Shown here piece by piece: positions 48,303 to 60,016 of a DNA stretch of 64,000 nucleotides. The DNA comes from Pseudomonas sp. Z8(2022) (GTDB lineage Bacteria > Pseudomonadota > Gammaproteobacteria > Pseudomonadales > Pseudomonadaceae), in assembly GCF_025837155.1 (NCBI RefSeq), contig NZ_CP107549.1, positions 1,922,001 through 1,986,000 on the forward strand, read 5' to 3'. A program made the translations under genes and the position numbers. The notes under the pieces were generated by a model that had not been told where the DNA came from, did not search any database, and was given only the letters and a program-made list of their open reading frames with translations. The stretch's first letter is position 1. Every line of letters starts with the position of its first letter.

Positions 48303-49382
48303 TCAAAGTGGTTGCAGGCGTTCAGCCAGACGGCCGTTTTCGACTAGCTCGAGAAATTCATCACCGAGTCGCGCGCTCTCTGCCATGGCCTGACGCCAAT
48401 AGCGCTCGCGGCCATCGTCGTTGCCCAGGTAGCGTTTGAAGTCGGTGCGATCCGGCAGTTTGCCGTGCGGCAGGCGCGCCAGATACTCCCGCGAAGGGGC
48501 GATTAGCACGGCATTCTGCAGGCGAGTACGGTCGCCACGGCGCCACGGCATGGTCTTGTCGAACCAGCCTGGAATCACGCGATCGGTGAAGTGCGGGTAG
48601 AGGACGATATCGTCGCCGCCGTAGGGCAGATCAAGATGGTAGTCGAGCAGGCCGCCATCACGATAAGCGCCTGGCTCCAAGCCAGGTATCTCGCGAATCG
48701 CCTCCATCACCATGGGAATCGAGCCCGATGCGAGCAAGGCGTGACGCAGGTTCTCCGCGGTCAGGGTATGGAAGTGTGAGCGGAAGTCTCTGAGTTCCCC
48801 GAACGGTGGGGTTTGCCGTGCGTCGTGCAGTATGACCCGGTCAAAATGACGCCCCAGGCGCTGGCGGGCCAACAGGTTGTTGCCGATCACCGATGACAGG
48901 CCGAGGCTCAGTTTTCCGCGATGATCGTGCTGCAGCAGGCCATGGCTTTTCACCACGACGATATGCAAGCGATAGTGCGGGTTGGCGATGATGGCTTCGT
49001 CCTGGTCGGCGAGCAGTTCGGCGAGCATCTGCCTGCAACTGCGCGATACCTCTGCCATGGTCACGCGCCTGGCGAATCGCTGAGAGGTATACAGCTCGCC
49101 GAGTCGACGAATTCCTTCGGCTGGATCCGGCAGGCAGGCGCTGGCAAAGCGCCAGGAGCCGATGGAGGCGCCGACCAGAGCGCGCTCACGCGGAGCTCGG
49201 GGCAGCCAGTCACCGAACAGCGCGAGATCCAGACCCTGAATGCCGATGCCTTTGGGGCCGCCAGCCGCGCCCGGCAGAATGCCGACATCCGCCGGGCTCA
49301 GGCCATTCTGGCGAATTCGCGCCAAGGCTTTGGGGCCCGCCTTCAATGTCAGGGCAGGGGACTTGATGTGGATCGTGCTCAT
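48303..49382 (-). CDS. Patatin-like phospholipase family protein
   Basis: 359 residues. Oxyanion-type GGPKG at 41-45, nucleophile elbow GASIG at 71-75 (S73) and the DGG of the Ser-Asp dyad at 242-244 (AYRDGGLLDYHLD). No signal peptide. Patatin-like enzymes hydrolyse acyl esters of phospholipids; the substrate here is unknown. Single gene between queD and a divergent PepSY gene, with its start about 145 bases from that gene. Confidence 0.88.
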   Translation of the reverse strand: MSTIHIKSPALTLKAGPKALARIRQNGLSPADVGILPGAAGGPKGIGIQGLDLALFGDWLPRAPRERALVGASIGSWRFASACLPDPAEGIRRLGELYTSQRFARRVTMAEVSRSCRQMLAELLADQDEAIIANPHYRLHIVVVKSHGLLQHDHRGKLSLGLSSVIGNNLLARQRLGRHFDRVILHDARQTPPFGELRDFRSHFHTLTAENLRHALLASGSIPMVMEAIREIPGLEPGAYRDGGLLDYHLDLPYGGDDIVLYPHFTDRVIPGWFDKTMPWRRGDRTRLQNAVLIAPSREYLARLPHGKLPDRTDFKRYLGNDDGRERYWRQAMAESARLGDEFLELVENGRLAERLQPL

Positions 49383-49527
49383 CGATGGCTCCTTTCGAAC
49401 AGGCGATTATAGAGCGCTGATGGAGCAGGCCAAGCGACTTCACGTCGTGAATGACGCAGGTGAATTCAGCTTGAATTAAGTGCTCGGGACTAGAGTGGCA
49501 GTCACTGAACTACTGCTGGAGAATTCC

Positions 49528-49836
49528 ATGAAACGACTGCTCACGCTTGCAACGCTTGCCACTCTCGTCAGCGCCGCTACCATGGCTCAGGCGCGCGATC
49601 TCGGCCCGGACGAGGCCTTGCGCCTGCGTGACGCCGGAACCATCAAGTCTTTCGAACAGCTCAATGAAGCGGCTCTGGCTCAGCACCCGGGGGCACGCAT
49701 CGAGGAAACCGAGCTGGAAGATGAATACGGCCGCTATATCTATCAGATCGAGCTGCGCGACGCTCAAGGCGTGCAATGGGACCTGGAGCTGGATGCCAGT
49801 ACCGGGGAAATTCTCAAGAACCACCAGGACGATTGA
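49528..49836 (+). CDS. PepSY domain periplasmic protein 1
   Basis: 102 residues from MKRLLTLATLATLVSAATMAQA, a Sec signal peptide cleaved near AQA-RDLG. The mature part is one PepSY domain (LGPDEALRLRDAGTIKSFEQLNEAALAQHPGARIEETELEDEYGRYIYQIELRDAQGVQWDLELDASTGEIL). PepSY proteins often modulate sensors or proteases in the envelope. An upstream in-frame GTG/ATG series is disfavoured because GGAG precedes 49528. It shares one base with the next gene; the operon continues into a two-component system. Confidence 0.9.
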   Translation: MKRLLTLATLATLVSAATMAQARDLGPDEALRLRDAGTIKSFEQLNEAALAQHPGARIEETELEDEYGRYIYQIELRDAQGVQWDLELDASTGEILKNHQDD

Positions 49837-50150
49837 TGAAGTTTCGTCGTACCTTCACGCTGTTGCTGCTTCTGGCCTGCGGCTTTGCCATTGGGCCTGG
49901 CGCTGCGCGTGACCTCGACCAGGATGAGGCCCTGCGTTTGCGCCGCGAGGGCGTCATCATGCCCTTTGAGCAGTTGATGCATCACGTCGGCAATGCCTAT
50001 CCCGGCTCTACTTTGCTCGAAGCGGAGTTGGAGGAGGAAGACGGAGTGCTGGTTTATGAAGTCGAGATCCTGACCACTTCGGGCGTGGTGCGTGAAATCG
50101 AACTGGATGCCCGCAACGGCAATATTCTGAAGGATGAGGAAGACGACTGA
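49836..50150 (+). CDS. PepSY domain periplasmic protein 2
   Basis: 104 residues: signal peptide ([24 protein letters not shown]) and a PepSY domain closely parallel to its neighbour ([72 protein letters not shown]). The shared DEALRLR...FEQL...E.EL...Y..E pattern shows a tandem duplication. Overlaps the previous stop by one base and shares one base with the response regulator start, so all four genes are co-translated. Probably a periplasmic input for the kinase. Confidence 0.92.
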   Translation: MKFRRTFTLLLLLACGFAIGPGAARDLDQDEALRLRREGVIMPFEQLMHHVGNAYPGSTLLEAELEEEDGVLVYEVEILTTSGVVREIELDARNGNILKDEEDD

Positions 50151-50818
50151 TGCGCCTGTTGCTGGTGGAAGACAATGTCCCTCTGGCCGATGAGCTGACT
50201 GCGAGCCTGACTCGCCAGGGCTACGCCGTGGACTGGCTGGCCGATGGACGTGACGCGGCCTATCAGGGGGCGAGCGAGCCGTATGACCTGATCATTCTCG
50301 ACCTGGGCCTGCCGGGTAAGCCGGGCCTCGAGGTGCTGCAGGAATGGCGCGCCGGCGGCCTGGCGACACCGGTGCTGGTACTGACGGCGCGTGGTTCCTG
50401 GGCCGAGCGCATCGAGGGTCTCAAGACCGGTGCCGACGATTACCTGACCAAACCCTTCCATCCCGAAGAGCTGGCACTGCGCATACAGGCGCTGTTGCGT
50501 CGTGCCCATGGCCTGGCCAACCAGCCGCAACTGGAGGCTGCCGGTCTGCAACTGGATGAAAGCCGTCAATGCGTGACGTCTGGTGGTGAGGCCGTCGACC
50601 TGACCGCTGCCGAGTTTCGTTTGCTGCGTTATTTCATGCTGCACCCGGGGCAGATCCTCTCCAAGAGTCATCTCGCCGACCATCTATACGACGGGGAGAC
50701 CGAGCGCGACTCCAATGTCATCGAAGTACACGTCAATCGGCTGCGCGGCAAGCTCGGACGCAACGTGATCGAGACGCGCCGCGGGCAAGGCTATCGCTTT
50801 ACCGGAGAGCAGGGTTGA
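50150..50818 (+). CDS. OmpR/PhoP-type response regulator
   Basis: 222 residues. Receiver domain with phospho-acceptor D51 ([10 protein letters not shown]), acidic pocket VEDN at 6-9 and K101 (YLTKPF), then a winged-helix DNA-binding domain ([35 protein letters not shown]...[14 protein letters not shown]...RGQGYRF). Lies between the PepSY pair and its cognate kinase, with a 4-base overlap to the latter (TTGA). The nearest known system by layout is PhoP/PhoQ-like; I give no symbol. Confidence 0.93.
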   Translation: MRLLLVEDNVPLADELTASLTRQGYAVDWLADGRDAAYQGASEPYDLIILDLGLPGKPGLEVLQEWRAGGLATPVLVLTARGSWAERIEGLKTGADDYLTKPFHPEELALRIQALLRRAHGLANQPQLEAAGLQLDESRQCVTSGGEAVDLTAAEFRLLRYFMLHPGQILSKSHLADHLYDGETERDSNVIEVHVNRLRGKLGRNVIETRRGQGYRFTGEQG

Positions 50819-52128
50819 GGTCCATTCAGCGCCGGCTCGGTATCGGCCTGGCCGCGACGCTGTTGCTGGTCGGATTGGTTCTGGCACAGGCCAGCCTCTG
50901 GGTATTCGATCGTGGTCTGCGCGCCTATCTGGAAGAAGATCTGCGCGACGAGGCGCAAGGACTGCTGGCGGCGCTGGTGCGTGGGCCTTCGGGCATACAG
51001 CTGGATGAGCGACGCCTTGACCCTTCTTTTCAGCGGCAATTTTCCGGGCATTACTTCCGTATCGATTTTTCCGACCGTAGCTGGCGTTCGCGCTCGCTGT
51101 GGGATCGTGAGCTGCTCAGACCCGATGGTACCGGCATGCAGGCTGAGCTGGGCGATGGTCCGCAAGGCCAGTTGTTGCTGATCTACCGAGCCGATTACCG
51201 CCGCTATGGCGAGAATCTCTCGATCAGCGTGGCGCAGGACTACGAGCCGATACTGCAGAGCTTTCGCCGCATGCAGTGGGTGGGCCTGGGGCTGGGCGGT
51301 GCCGCACTGTTGCTGATACTGATTGCCCAGCGCTACACCGTGCGCCGCGCGCTACGCCCGCTGGAGCAGGTGCGCCAGCAGATCGCGCAGTTGCAGCAGG
51401 GGCGGCGTACCGATCTGGATGCCGAGGTGCCGGAGGAGCTGGAACCGCTGGTCGCACAGATCAACCACCTGTTGGCGCATACAGAGGACACCCTCAAGCG
51501 TTCGCGTAATGCACTGGGGAACCTTGGTCATGCGCTCAAGACACCGCTGGCAGTGCTGATCAGTCTGGCCGGACGGGAGGAGATGGCCACACATCCGGAG
51601 TTGCGCGCGAGCATGCGCGAGCAACTGGAGCAGATCGAGCAGCGTCTTGGTCGCGAACTGGGGCGCGCGCGTCTGGCCGGTGAGGTCCTGCCGGGCGCGC
51701 GTTTCGATTGCGCGCAGGAGCTGCCGGGACTGTTTGCCACCTTGTCGATGATCCATGACCGCGGTTTGAGCCTTGACTGGCAGGCGCCGGTTGGCCTGGT
51801 TCTGCCGCGTGACCGCGAGGACCTGCTGGAGCTGCTTGGCAATCTGCTGGACAACGCCTGCAAATGGGCGCGGCAGCGCGTGCAGTTGACAGTGGAGGAG
51901 AGCGCCGACGGTTATCTTCTGTATGTCGATGATGATGGTCCGGGCATCGATGCCTCACGCCGCGAGGCGGTGCTTGGCCGCGGCACCCGGCTGGACGAGC
52001 AGGTAGCGGGGCACGGTCTGGGGCTGGGAATCGTGCGCGATATCATCGAGGCCTGGAACGGTCGTATCGATCTGCAGGAAAGTCCACTGGGGGGCTTGCG
52101 AGTACAGGTCAGTCTGCCACGGCGTTGA
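50815..52128 (+). CDS. PhoQ-like sensor histidine kinase
   Basis: 437 residues, from a TTG that overlaps the regulator stop. Two membrane segments (about 11-29 and 154-171) enclose a periplasmic sensor of about 120 residues; then HAMP and a histidine box with H239 in [15 protein letters not shown], the [10 protein letters not shown] variant of PhoQ-type kinases instead of the usual HELRTP. The ATPase domain has [17 protein letters not shown] and [12 protein letters not shown]. Stimulus unknown; the acidic PepSY partners could hint at cations or envelope stress. Confidence 0.92.
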   Translation: MRSIQRRLGIGLAATLLLVGLVLAQASLWVFDRGLRAYLEEDLRDEAQGLLAALVRGPSGIQLDERRLDPSFQRQFSGHYFRIDFSDRSWRSRSLWDRELLRPDGTGMQAELGDGPQGQLLLIYRADYRRYGENLSISVAQDYEPILQSFRRMQWVGLGLGGAALLLILIAQRYTVRRALRPLEQVRQQIAQLQQGRRTDLDAEVPEELEPLVAQINHLLAHTEDTLKRSRNALGNLGHALKTPLAVLISLAGREEMATHPELRASMREQLEQIEQRLGRELGRARLAGEVLPGARFDCAQELPGLFATLSMIHDRGLSLDWQAPVGLVLPRDREDLLELLGNLLDNACKWARQRVQLTVEESADGYLLYVDDDGPGIDASRREAVLGRGTRLDEQVAGHGLGLGIVRDIIEAWNGRIDLQESPLGGLRVQVSLPRR

Positions 52129-52210
52129 AGCTCTGGCGGTCGCCAGGCGACGCACCGCCTGGCGACTGCAAACGGCCGCAAACGCCTTTGCGGCCACCAC
52201 CTTGCAGTAG

Positions 52211-52807
52211 TTACATGCCGTTGGCGAAGGCCGGATTGTCGAAGTTGATGGCAGCCCGCACCGGCTGCAGGGCGTGAGCGTAGCGTACCAGCACGTCGAG
52301 CGCGTAATCGATTCGGGCACGGATTCGCTCATCGGCTTCGTCCGCTGGCTGCGGGCCATTCAGAACCTTCTCGACCTGGCGCACGATCAGGTGCTCCGGC
52401 AGATAGCACAGACGACAGTTCTTGTAGCTGGAGGCGCGCAACTCACCGATTGGGTAGGCGCCGCCAATACCGGAGGAAACGCCAACCAGCAGGCCGGGTT
52501 TATGCGCCAGTTCCGCCTTGCTGGCATAGATGAAGAAGTTCTTGATCGCCGGACAGGCCATGCCGTTCCACTCCGGTGCGATGATCACCACTGCATCGGC
52601 GGCTGCCAGTTGCTGCTGGTACATGCTCCAAGGACCGGCATCCTCCGTCGGCCACAGCGGCAGAGGCGCCAGACCCAGATCGATGACGCTGCTGGTTTCC
52701 TGAGTGGTATGACCCATCTCGATCAGGCGCTGACGCAGTGCGCGAGCCACCTTTCCCGACTGGCTGTTGTTACGGCTGGAGCCGGCGACCAAGGCGATAT
52801 TGAGCAT
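52211..52807 (-). CDS. NAD(P)H-dependent FMN reductase family protein
   Basis: 198 residues of flavodoxin-like fold with the phosphate-binding loop GSSRNNSQSGK at about 9-19 and the FMN-contacting PEWNGMACPAIKNFFIY block. It reduces FMN or quinone-type acceptors with NAD(P)H. Monocistronic, convergent with the kinase gene and followed upstream by a chemoreceptor. Confidence 0.88.
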   Translation of the reverse strand: MLNIALVAGSSRNNSQSGKVARALRQRLIEMGHTTQETSSVIDLGLAPLPLWPTEDAGPWSMYQQQLAAADAVVIIAPEWNGMACPAIKNFFIYASKAELAHKPGLLVGVSSGIGGAYPIGELRASSYKNCRLCYLPEHLIVRQVEKVLNGPQPADEADERIRARIDYALDVLVRYAHALQPVRAAINFDNPAFANGM

Positions 52808-52893
52808 GTTGCTTCCCCAAAAAAGAACGCAGGCTAGGCGATTGCCGGCCTGCGCTGCAAGGGAAGCACCGCCAGATCAGGGATGATTTGGCG

Positions 52894-55038
52894 TCATACG
52901 CGGAACTGGTCCATCAGGCTCTGCTGGTGATTGGCCAGGCGATTCAGGTCCTGGCTCACTTGCGCCGATTCATCGGCCTGCGCGGTAATGGACTCGGTCA
53001 CGTCACGGATCGACGCGACGTTACGGTTGATTTCTTCGGCCACCGAACTCTGTTCCTCGGCGGCGCTCGCGATCTGCAGGTTCATGTCGGTGATCAGGCT
53101 GACAGCCTGGCTGATGCGCTGCAGCGCGGCCACGGCCTGTTGCACCTGCTCGACGCTGTCCTGTGCCTGGCGATGGCTGCTGTGCATGGTGCTGACCACT
53201 TCACGGGTGCCGCTCTGCAGGCCTTCGATCACCTGGCGAATTTCTTCGACCGAATCCTGAGTGCGTTTGGCCAGGTTGCGCACTTCGTCGGCAACCACGG
53301 CAAAACCACGGCCAGCTTCGCCGGCGCGTGCCGCCTCGATGGCCGCGTTTAGGGCGAGGAGGTTGGTCTGCTCGGCAATCGAGCGGATCACCTCGAGTAC
53401 CGAACCGATCTGTTCGCTGCTGCTGGCCAGGCCTTCGACTTCCTGCATGGCCACGTTCATCTCATTTGCCAGCAGGTCGATGGTGCTGGTGGTGCGGTCG
53501 ATCACCTGCTGACCCTCGCGGCTGGCTAGGTCGGCGTTGCGTGCGGCCTCTGCGGCCTGCGCCGCGTTATGTGCGACATCCTGCGCGGTGGCGCTCATCT
53601 CCTGGAAGGCGGTCGCCACCTGATCGACCTCGCGATACTGTTGCTGCATGCCGGCGCTGGTCTGACTGGCGATGGCTGCGGATTTGTCGGCCGTGCCGCG
53701 GGCATCGAGCACGCTGTTCTTAACGTCGGCGATGATCGGCTGCAGCTTGTCGAGGAAACGGTTGAACCAGCCGGCCAGTTCGCCCAGTTCGTCCTGCCTG
53801 GCGTACTGCAGGCGACGGGTCAGGTCGCCTTCGCCGCTGGCGATGTCCTTGAGCATGGCCGCTACGCCGAGAATCGGTCGGGTCACGCCGCGCGCCGTCA
53901 GCCACATCAGCAGCAGGCCCGCAATCACCGCAATCAGGCCCATCAGCAACGCGACCAGGCTATCACTGGCACGGTTGGCGTCGAGTTCTTCGCCCAGTTT
54001 GATGGCGCGCGCCAGCAAGACGTCCTGTGGCACTTCCAGCAGCACCGACCAGGGCTTGGCCTCGGGAATCGGTTTGAACGGAATGATTTCGCGCAGCATG
54101 TCGTCATGCTTCAGTTCGGCCGCGTTGCCTGCCTGGAACAGGCCGCGCAGTTCGCCAGCATGAGCGGCATAGACACGTTCCACGGGCTGGCTCAGCAGGC
54201 TGCCGTCGCGGCTGTGTCCTGCCAGCAACGCGCTGGGGCTGAAGATGCTGATATGCCCCTGGCCGTCGTACAGCTCGCGGTTGGCCTCCTGGCTGATTTT
54301 CTGCAGATTGGACAAGCTGATGTCCATGCCCATCACGCCGATGATCTTGCCGTCGAGCTCCAGCGGGAAGGCGATGCTGGTCATCAGAATGCGCTGGTCT
54401 CCGATATCGTCGTAATACGGCTCCAGCACGCAGGGTTGGCGCGTCTCGCGTGGGCAGGTGTACCAGGTGTTGTAGGCGATGCCGTTGGCCCCGGGCGTGG
54501 AGTCGTCGAGCAGTTCTTCGCCCATTGCCTCGGATTCCAGCTGGCCGGCCGTGGGCTGCGCCCAATAGAGTGCGAAGCGCCCGCGTTCATTGCTGCCGAG
54601 ATCGGGCTGATCGGTGAACAGCTCATCCTTGCCATCGAGCGCGTTGGGCTCGAACACCAGGTACAGGCCCAGCAACCCGGGGTTGGCCTCCAGGCTGCCG
54701 CGTACCTGGCGAGTCATGTCCTCGCGCAGATCGAAGGCATCGAGGAAGCGTTTCTCCGCTTGCTCGCGCAGAAAGAGGATCTGCCGGGAAAATCCCTTGC
54801 CGTACTGATAGGTGTCCATGAAATAGCGCTGGATACGGATCGCCTGCAACTCGCCACGGGCCCTCAGGCGCAGCTTGGCACTTTCTTCGAGCATGCCGGA
54901 GCTGGCGTCACGCACCAGCGTGGCACTGCGGCTGGACTGATACTGCGAGGCGCCCACCAGCAATGTGACGATGGCGAGAAGGCACATGCCGGCGAGCAGG
55001 GTGATCTTCCATTGGATGGAAAGACGACTGAACAGCAT
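52894..55038 (-). CDS. Methyl-accepting chemotaxis protein with dCache-type sensor
   Basis: 714 residues. First TM about 10-30; periplasmic region about 35-365 of Cache type (LRDQPDLG-, [30 protein letters not shown]) for small ligands; second TM about 375-398; HAMP; then the signalling domain with the hairpin [44 protein letters not shown]. No C-terminal methylation pentapeptide. It would control CheA and flagellar or other output. Divergent from the antiporter gene. Confidence 0.93.
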   Translation of the reverse strand: MLFSRLSIQWKITLLAGMCLLAIVTLLVGASQYQSSRSATLVRDASSGMLEESAKLRLRARGELQAIRIQRYFMDTYQYGKGFSRQILFLREQAEKRFLDAFDLREDMTRQVRGSLEANPGLLGLYLVFEPNALDGKDELFTDQPDLGSNERGRFALYWAQPTAGQLESEAMGEELLDDSTPGANGIAYNTWYTCPRETRQPCVLEPYYDDIGDQRILMTSIAFPLELDGKIIGVMGMDISLSNLQKISQEANRELYDGQGHISIFSPSALLAGHSRDGSLLSQPVERVYAAHAGELRGLFQAGNAAELKHDDMLREIIPFKPIPEAKPWSVLLEVPQDVLLARAIKLGEELDANRASDSLVALLMGLIAVIAGLLLMWLTARGVTRPILGVAAMLKDIASGEGDLTRRLQYARQDELGELAGWFNRFLDKLQPIIADVKNSVLDARGTADKSAAIASQTSAGMQQQYREVDQVATAFQEMSATAQDVAHNAAQAAEAARNADLASREGQQVIDRTTSTIDLLANEMNVAMQEVEGLASSSEQIGSVLEVIRSIAEQTNLLALNAAIEAARAGEAGRGFAVVADEVRNLAKRTQDSVEEIRQVIEGLQSGTREVVSTMHSSHRQAQDSVEQVQQAVAALQRISQAVSLITDMNLQIASAAEEQSSVAEEINRNVASIRDVTESITAQADESAQVSQDLNRLANHQQSLMDQFRV

Positions 55039-55218
55039 GGTGCGTTCCTTTCTGCAGGGAGTAACAGGGTATCGGTAAGCGCAGGGCTTTCTTTATCGAC
55101 GGACATTATGCTCTGAATTTCGCACGCCGTGCTTTGGATTCTGAACGAAGGGCGGTTTTGACAGAATAGTCGGCATGCGGCAAATTAGGCAGTTTTTGCG
55201 CTGTTCAGGTGGAGTACT

Positions 55219-56535
55219 ATGAACGCTGTAATCGCTGCGGTCGGCATCATGCTGGTCCTCAGTCTCTGTCGCGTACACGTGGTTGTGGCGCTGATCATCG
55301 GTGCGCTGGCCGGTGGCCTGCTGGGTGGGCTGGGTATTGAGGGCACGCTGCAGGCGTTCAACCAGGGACTGGGCGGCGGGGCGACGGTTGCATTGTCTTA
55401 CGCTCTGCTCGGCGCTTTTGCCGTGGCAATCGCCAAATCCGGCCTGGCGCATGCCCTGGCGGACCATGCTCTGGCACTGGTCGACAAGCAACATGAAGGT
55501 GGCGGCAGATTGAAATGGCTGATGATCGCATTGCTGCTGGCGGTCGCGATCTCCTCGCAGAACCTGCTGCCGATTCACATCGCCTTCATTCCATTGCTCG
55601 TTCCGCCGCTGCTCTACGTGTTGAGCAAGTTGCAGCTCGACCGCCGTCTGATTGCCTGTGTGCTGACCTTCGGACTGATCACGCCGTACATGTTCCTGCC
55701 GGTTGGCTTTGGCGGCATCTTCCTTAACGAGATCCTGCTGGCCAACGTCGCCAAGTCCGGTGTCGATGTCTCCGGGATCAGCGTCACCCAGGCCATGGCG
55801 ATCCCGGCGCTGGGCATGCTTTTCGGCCTGCTCGTGGCGGTGCTGTTCAGTTATCGCGGCAAGCGCGCGTATGACCTGGATAAGGTTGCCCAGAGCGAGC
55901 GCGTCGATGTTCAGTACAACCCGCTGAGCCTGCTGGTTGCGGGGGGGGCCATCGCCGTGGCGTTCGTCGTGCAGCTGTGGCTGGATTCGATGATCATCGG
56001 CGCGCTGGTCGGCTTCGTGATCTTTTCGGTGTCCGGCGTGGTGCGCTGGAAAGAGGCGGACGGCCTGTTCACCGAAGGCATGAAAATGATGGCCATGATC
56101 GGCTTCATTATGATCTCCGCCCAGGGTTTCGCCGAGGTGATGACCGCCACTGGCGAGGTCAAGAGCCTGGTGGATGCCTCTGCCGAGTGGATTGGCAACA
56201 GCCGTGGCCTTGGCGTGTTCATGATGCTGCTAGTGGGACTGCTGGTGACCATGGGCATCGGCTCGTCGTTCTCCACCGTGCCGATCATCGCCGCGATCTT
56301 CGTGCCGCTGTGCATCCAGCTGGGCTTCAGCCCGCTGGCCATCGTCTGCATCGTCGGCACCGCCGGTGCTCTGGGCGATGCCGGTTCCCCGGCATCGGAC
56401 TCCACGCTTGGCCCGACCTCGGGGCTCAACGCCGATGGTCAGCACAATCACATCTGGGACAGCGTGGTGCCTACCTTCCTGCACTACAACCTGCCGCTGC
56501 TGGCGTTCGGCTGGGCGGCCGCCATGCTCCTCTGA
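55219..56535 (+). CDS. Na+/H+ antiporter family protein
   Basis: 438 residues with about 11 hydrophobic segments spread over the length and little else. The pattern [23 protein letters not shown] and [21 protein letters not shown], plus the [35 protein letters not shown] motif near the C-terminus, is that of the NhaC-like Na+/H+ antiporter family. Inner-membrane secondary transporter; the actual substrate (Na+, or an amino acid) is not shown. It ends before a strong terminator. Confidence 0.88.
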   Translation: MNAVIAAVGIMLVLSLCRVHVVVALIIGALAGGLLGGLGIEGTLQAFNQGLGGGATVALSYALLGAFAVAIAKSGLAHALADHALALVDKQHEGGGRLKWLMIALLLAVAISSQNLLPIHIAFIPLLVPPLLYVLSKLQLDRRLIACVLTFGLITPYMFLPVGFGGIFLNEILLANVAKSGVDVSGISVTQAMAIPALGMLFGLLVAVLFSYRGKRAYDLDKVAQSERVDVQYNPLSLLVAGGAIAVAFVVQLWLDSMIIGALVGFVIFSVSGVVRWKEADGLFTEGMKMMAMIGFIMISAQGFAEVMTATGEVKSLVDASAEWIGNSRGLGVFMMLLVGLLVTMGIGSSFSTVPIIAAIFVPLCIQLGFSPLAIVCIVGTAGALGDAGSPASDSTLGPTSGLNADGQHNHIWDSVVPTFLHYNLPLLAFGWAAAMLL

Positions 56536-56592
56536 CGGCGTGAGCCGACGCCGAATTAAGTTTTCGGCGCGTGGGGTCGCTTAATTCTTCCA

Positions 56593-56624
56593 CGGGGCTG
56601 CCGATACATCGGTAGCCCCGTTTT
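56593..56624 (+). terminator. Terminator after antiporter gene
   Basis: CGGGGCTGCCGAT (56593-56605) pairs with ATCGGTAGCCCCG (56608-56620) with one G-T pair, followed by TTTT. Confidence 0.9.
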
Positions 56625-56650
56625 GCTTCCGCATAAGAAGGACAACAAGA

Positions 56651-58333
56651 ATGCGCCTCACATTAAAAAGCAAAGTGATCCTGCTCGCGCTGGTTCCCGT
56701 CATCCTCTTCGCGCTGGTGCTCAGTGGCACCGCCGCGCGAGTCCTGCAGAACCTTGCGGTTGACGAAGTGGCCGAGACGCGCGAGCGCTTGCTGCAGGAA
56801 AAACGCACCGAGCTGGAGCATTACATCCAGATCGCCCTGGGCTCCGTGAAGGGGCTCTACGACAGCGCCGCAGAGGGTGACATGGCCAGTCGCGAACAGG
56901 CCATCGCCATTCTTTCCAAGATCAAGTACGGCGCAGATGGCTACTTCTTCGGCCACGATTCCAACGTGGTGCGCCTGTTCCGTGGTGACAGCCCGGTGGA
57001 TGTCGGCAAGAACCTGGCTGACCGGCGCGACTCCAACGGCGTCTACATCAACCGCGAGCTGGTCAACGTGGCGAAGAACAACAGCTACTTCGTCAACTAT
57101 TCCTCGCCGCTGCCAGGCAATGAATCGGTGATGGTGCCCAAGCTCGCCTACAGCTACTACCTGCCGAAGTGGGACATGGCTCTTGGCACCGCACTGAACC
57201 TCGATGGCATCGAGGCGCAGATCAGCGAGGTGCAGAAAGATATCGACCAGCGTATCAACACCATCATCACCAGCATCGTGGTCGTGGCGGTGATTCTGCT
57301 GCTGGTGTTCGGGGCGGTCGGCGTATGGCTGGGTAACGCATTCCTGCGTCCGCTGCAGCAGATCAAGGACAACCTCGACGACATCGCGGCGGGTGAGGGC
57401 GACCTGACCCGTCGTTTGCCCGTGACCAGTGATGATGAACTGGGGCAACTGTCCGGCTCGTTCAACCGGTTTGTCGAGAAGGTGCACGGTCTGGTTCGGC
57501 AGATCGTCGAGATGACCGGGCAGCTCACCGAGTTGGTCAATCAGGTTTCCGAGCAGGCGCAACGTTCGGAGCAGGCGATGGCACAGCAGCGCCACGAGAC
57601 CGATCAGGTGGCCACGGCGATCAACGAAATGTCGGCCGCTGCTCACGAAGTCGCGAAAAGTGCGCAGAACGCCGCAGAAGCCGCGCAGCAGACCGACCGC
57701 GAAGGTCAGGCGGCGAAGAGTGTGGTCGACGGCAGCATCCAGCGTATTCATTCGCTGGTAGAGGACATCCGCAGCAGTGGTGTCTCGCTCGACAGCCTGC
57801 AGCAGGACGTGCAGTCGATCGTCAGCGTGCTCGATGTGATTCGCTCCATTGCCGAGCAGACCAACCTGCTGGCGCTCAACGCGGCCATCGAGGCGGCGCG
57901 TGCCGGTGAAGCCGGGCGAGGTTTCGCCGTGGTCGCCGATGAGGTGCGGGCGCTGGCCAGCCGTACCCAGCAGAGCACTCAGGAAATCCAGGGCATGATC
58001 GATCGTCTGCAGCAGGGCACGCAGCAGTCGGTGAGTTCGATGCGGCGCTCCAGCGATGCCGGCGAACTGACCAGCGAGCAGGCCAACAAGGCCGGAGAAT
58101 CCCTCGATGCCATCGCTCAACTGATCGCCACCATCAACGCGATGAACGCGCAGATCGCCAGCGCCGCAGAGGAGCAGACCGCTGTGGCCGAGGAGATCAA
58201 CCGCAGCGTGCACCAGATCGCGGTTGCCGTGGACAGCGTCGCCGATGAAACCGAGCGCGGCGCGCAGACGGCTCGCAGCCTGGCGGGTCTCGGTGAGCGT
58301 CTGGGAGCGCTGGTGCGTCAGTTCCGCATCTGA
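56651..58333 (+). CDS. Methyl-accepting chemotaxis protein with sCache sensor
   Basis: 560 residues from [18 protein letters not shown]1 about 8-30; single-Cache sensor about 35-185 ([56 protein letters not shown]); TM2 about 205-230; HAMP ([29 protein letters not shown]); signalling hairpin [43 protein letters not shown]. sCache_2 sensors usually bind small carboxylates. A possible ribosome site AGAAGGACAACAAG precedes the ATG. Stop is adjacent to the convergent LysR gene. Confidence 0.94.
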   Translation: MRLTLKSKVILLALVPVILFALVLSGTAARVLQNLAVDEVAETRERLLQEKRTELEHYIQIALGSVKGLYDSAAEGDMASREQAIAILSKIKYGADGYFFGHDSNVVRLFRGDSPVDVGKNLADRRDSNGVYINRELVNVAKNNSYFVNYSSPLPGNESVMVPKLAYSYYLPKWDMALGTALNLDGIEAQISEVQKDIDQRINTIITSIVVVAVILLLVFGAVGVWLGNAFLRPLQQIKDNLDDIAAGEGDLTRRLPVTSDDELGQLSGSFNRFVEKVHGLVRQIVEMTGQLTELVNQVSEQAQRSEQAMAQQRHETDQVATAINEMSAAAHEVAKSAQNAAEAAQQTDREGQAAKSVVDGSIQRIHSLVEDIRSSGVSLDSLQQDVQSIVSVLDVIRSIAEQTNLLALNAAIEAARAGEAGRGFAVVADEVRALASRTQQSTQEIQGMIDRLQQGTQQSVSSMRRSSDAGELTSEQANKAGESLDAIAQLIATINAMNAQIASAAEEQTAVAEEINRSVHQIAVAVDSVADETERGAQTARSLAGLGERLGALVRQFRI

Positions 58334-59236
58334 TCAGACCGGGTAGCTCCAGCGGCTGAAAGCGTCGCTCAGCAGTTCGATCCAGGCGCGGACTGCTGGC
58401 GACATGCCGCGCCTGTGGGTATAGGCCAGCTGGATGTGGCCTTGCGGTACGGTCCACTGCGGCAGCAGGGCGATGAGACGACCGTCGGCCAGTTCCTCGT
58501 GACAATGCGTGGTCGGTAGCAGCGTGATGCCGATCCCCGCCAATGCTGCAGCCTTGCGCATGGGAAAGTCGTCGACCGCCAGGCGTGCTTCCAGGGCAAT
58601 TTCCCGAACTTGCTGCGTCGTGGCGTGACAGAAGCGCAGATGGATACGCCGATCTGCGCGAATCGAACCCAGAGCCGGCAGTTGCTGGAGATCCTCAGGC
58701 TGTTCCAGGTTCAGCCCGCTGATCAGCTCCGGGTGCGCCACGATATGGGCGCGCGCAGGCAGCAGGCGGCGTGTGATCAGGCTGGGTTCTTCATCATTGA
58801 CGTTACGCACGCGCAGGGCCACATCCACGGCCTCGTTGAGCAGGTCGACGCGGCGGCTTGTCTGCAGTACTTCCAGCTGCACCCTGGGGTAGCGCTTCAG
58901 GAACTCGCTGATCAGGTCCGGCAGCAGCGTCACGCCAGGTGGCGTTGAGAACCGCACCCGGCCGCGCGGCTCGCTGGTCAGGTTGGCCACGGTTTCCTCG
59001 GCCTGTTCGGCTTCCAGCAGCATCGCCTGGCAATGACGCAGGTAGCGTTCGCCGATATCGGTGAGTGCCAGCTTGCGCGTCGAACGCTGCAGCAGGCGTG
59101 CGCCCAGGCGGTGTTCCAATTCTGCGATGCGTCGTGACAAACGTGACTTGGGAATGCCTAGCAGCCTTCCGGCAGCGGTGAAACCACCGGCCTCCACCAC
59201 TTTGGCGAAGTAGAACAAGTCGTTGAGGTCTTGCAT
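58334..59236 (-). CDS. LysR-family transcriptional regulator
   Basis: 300 residues. N-terminal HTH ([59 protein letters not shown]) followed by the LysR effector domain ([29 protein letters not shown]). It is divergent from the azoreductase gene, 120 bases apart; such LysR-flavoprotein pairs usually mean that the regulator controls the neighbour in response to a quinone or electrophile. Inference only. Confidence 0.94.
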   Translation of the reverse strand: MQDLNDLFYFAKVVEAGGFTAAGRLLGIPKSRLSRRIAELEHRLGARLLQRSTRKLALTDIGERYLRHCQAMLLEAEQAEETVANLTSEPRGRVRFSTPPGVTLLPDLISEFLKRYPRVQLEVLQTSRRVDLLNEAVDVALRVRNVNDEEPSLITRRLLPARAHIVAHPELISGLNLEQPEDLQQLPALGSIRADRRIHLRFCHATTQQVREIALEARLAVDDFPMRKAAALAGIGITLLPTTHCHEELADGRLIALLPQWTVPQGHIQLAYTHRRGMSPAVRAWIELLSDAFSRWSYPV

Positions 59237-59355
59237 TTCAGTGTCCTATATATGGGACGAAGCATCGCATTTTTGCGATCTTATCGGCTATTGGCTTCAT
59301 GGATAGTATCTCCGCCAACGCACCGTTACGTCGCATCACACTCTGGAGATACGCC

Positions 59356-59964
59356 ATGAACCTACTGCACCTCGATTCCAGCATCCTCGGCGATGCATCC
59401 GCTTCCCGTCAGCTCAGCCGCGCCGTGGTCGAGGCCTGGGGCGTTGTCGCGCCGAATGCCCAGGTGACTTACCGCGATCTGGCCAGCGACGCGATCAGTC
59501 ACCTCTCCGCTGCCAGCCTGGTCGCCGCTGGTACGCCGGCCGAATTGCGCGATGCTGCGCAGAAGCACGAAGCCGAGCTGGCCGAACGCACGCTGGAAGA
59601 GTTTATTGCGGCCGATGCCATCGTCATCGGTGCGCCGATGTACAACTTCACCATCCCCACCCAGCTCAAGGCCTGGATTGATCGGATCGCGGTAGCCGGC
59701 AAGACCTTCCGCTATACCGAAAGCGGCCCTGTAGGGCTGGCAGGCGGCAAGAAAGTGGTGATCGTTTCCACGGCCGGCGGCCTGCATGCCGGTCAGCCGA
59801 GTGGTCAGGCGCACGAGGATTATCTGGTGTACGTGCTCAACTTCCTCGGCATCGAGGAGATCGAGATCGTCCGTGCCGAAGGCCTGTCCTACGGCGAGGA
59901 GCCTCGCGCCGAGGCCCTGAATGGCGCCGGTCAGCGAATTGCCGAGCTGTTCGTCGCCGCCTGA
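59356..59964 (+). CDS. azoR: FMN-dependent NADH-azoreductase
   Basis: 202 residues from [28 protein letters not shown]; the frame extends upstream but this start, preceded by CTGGAGATACGCC, is the normal AzoR beginning. Flavodoxin-like fold with the FMN-binding [15 protein letters not shown] loop and the [19 protein letters not shown] and [13 protein letters not shown] segments. Reduces azo dyes and quinones with NADH; probably a detoxifying quinone reductase. Followed by a strong bidirectional terminator. Confidence 0.92.
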   Translation: MNLLHLDSSILGDASASRQLSRAVVEAWGVVAPNAQVTYRDLASDAISHLSAASLVAAGTPAELRDAAQKHEAELAERTLEEFIAADAIVIGAPMYNFTIPTQLKAWIDRIAVAGKTFRYTESGPVGLAGGKKVVIVSTAGGLHAGQPSGQAHEDYLVYVLNFLGIEEIEIVRAEGLSYGEEPRAEALNGAGQRIAELFVAA

Positions 59965-59973
59965 GGCGAAATA

Positions 59974-59999
59974 AAAAAGCCCGCTTTCGCGGGCTTTTT
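59974..59999. terminator. Bidirectional terminator between azoR and ABC-F gene
   Basis: AAAAAGCCCGC (59974-59984) and GCGGGCTTTTT (59989-59999) form a perfect stem with a TTTC loop and T tracts in both directions. Confidence 0.95.
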
Positions 60000-60016
60000 G
60001 TGCCTGGGGCAGGGGG

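Noticed and set aside
53569..55116. 515-aa plus-strand frame
   Set aside because: Opposite the dCache chemoreceptor gene, no motif; coding evidence favours the minus strand.
56663..58213. 516-aa minus-strand frame
   Set aside because: Antisense shadow of the sCache chemoreceptor.
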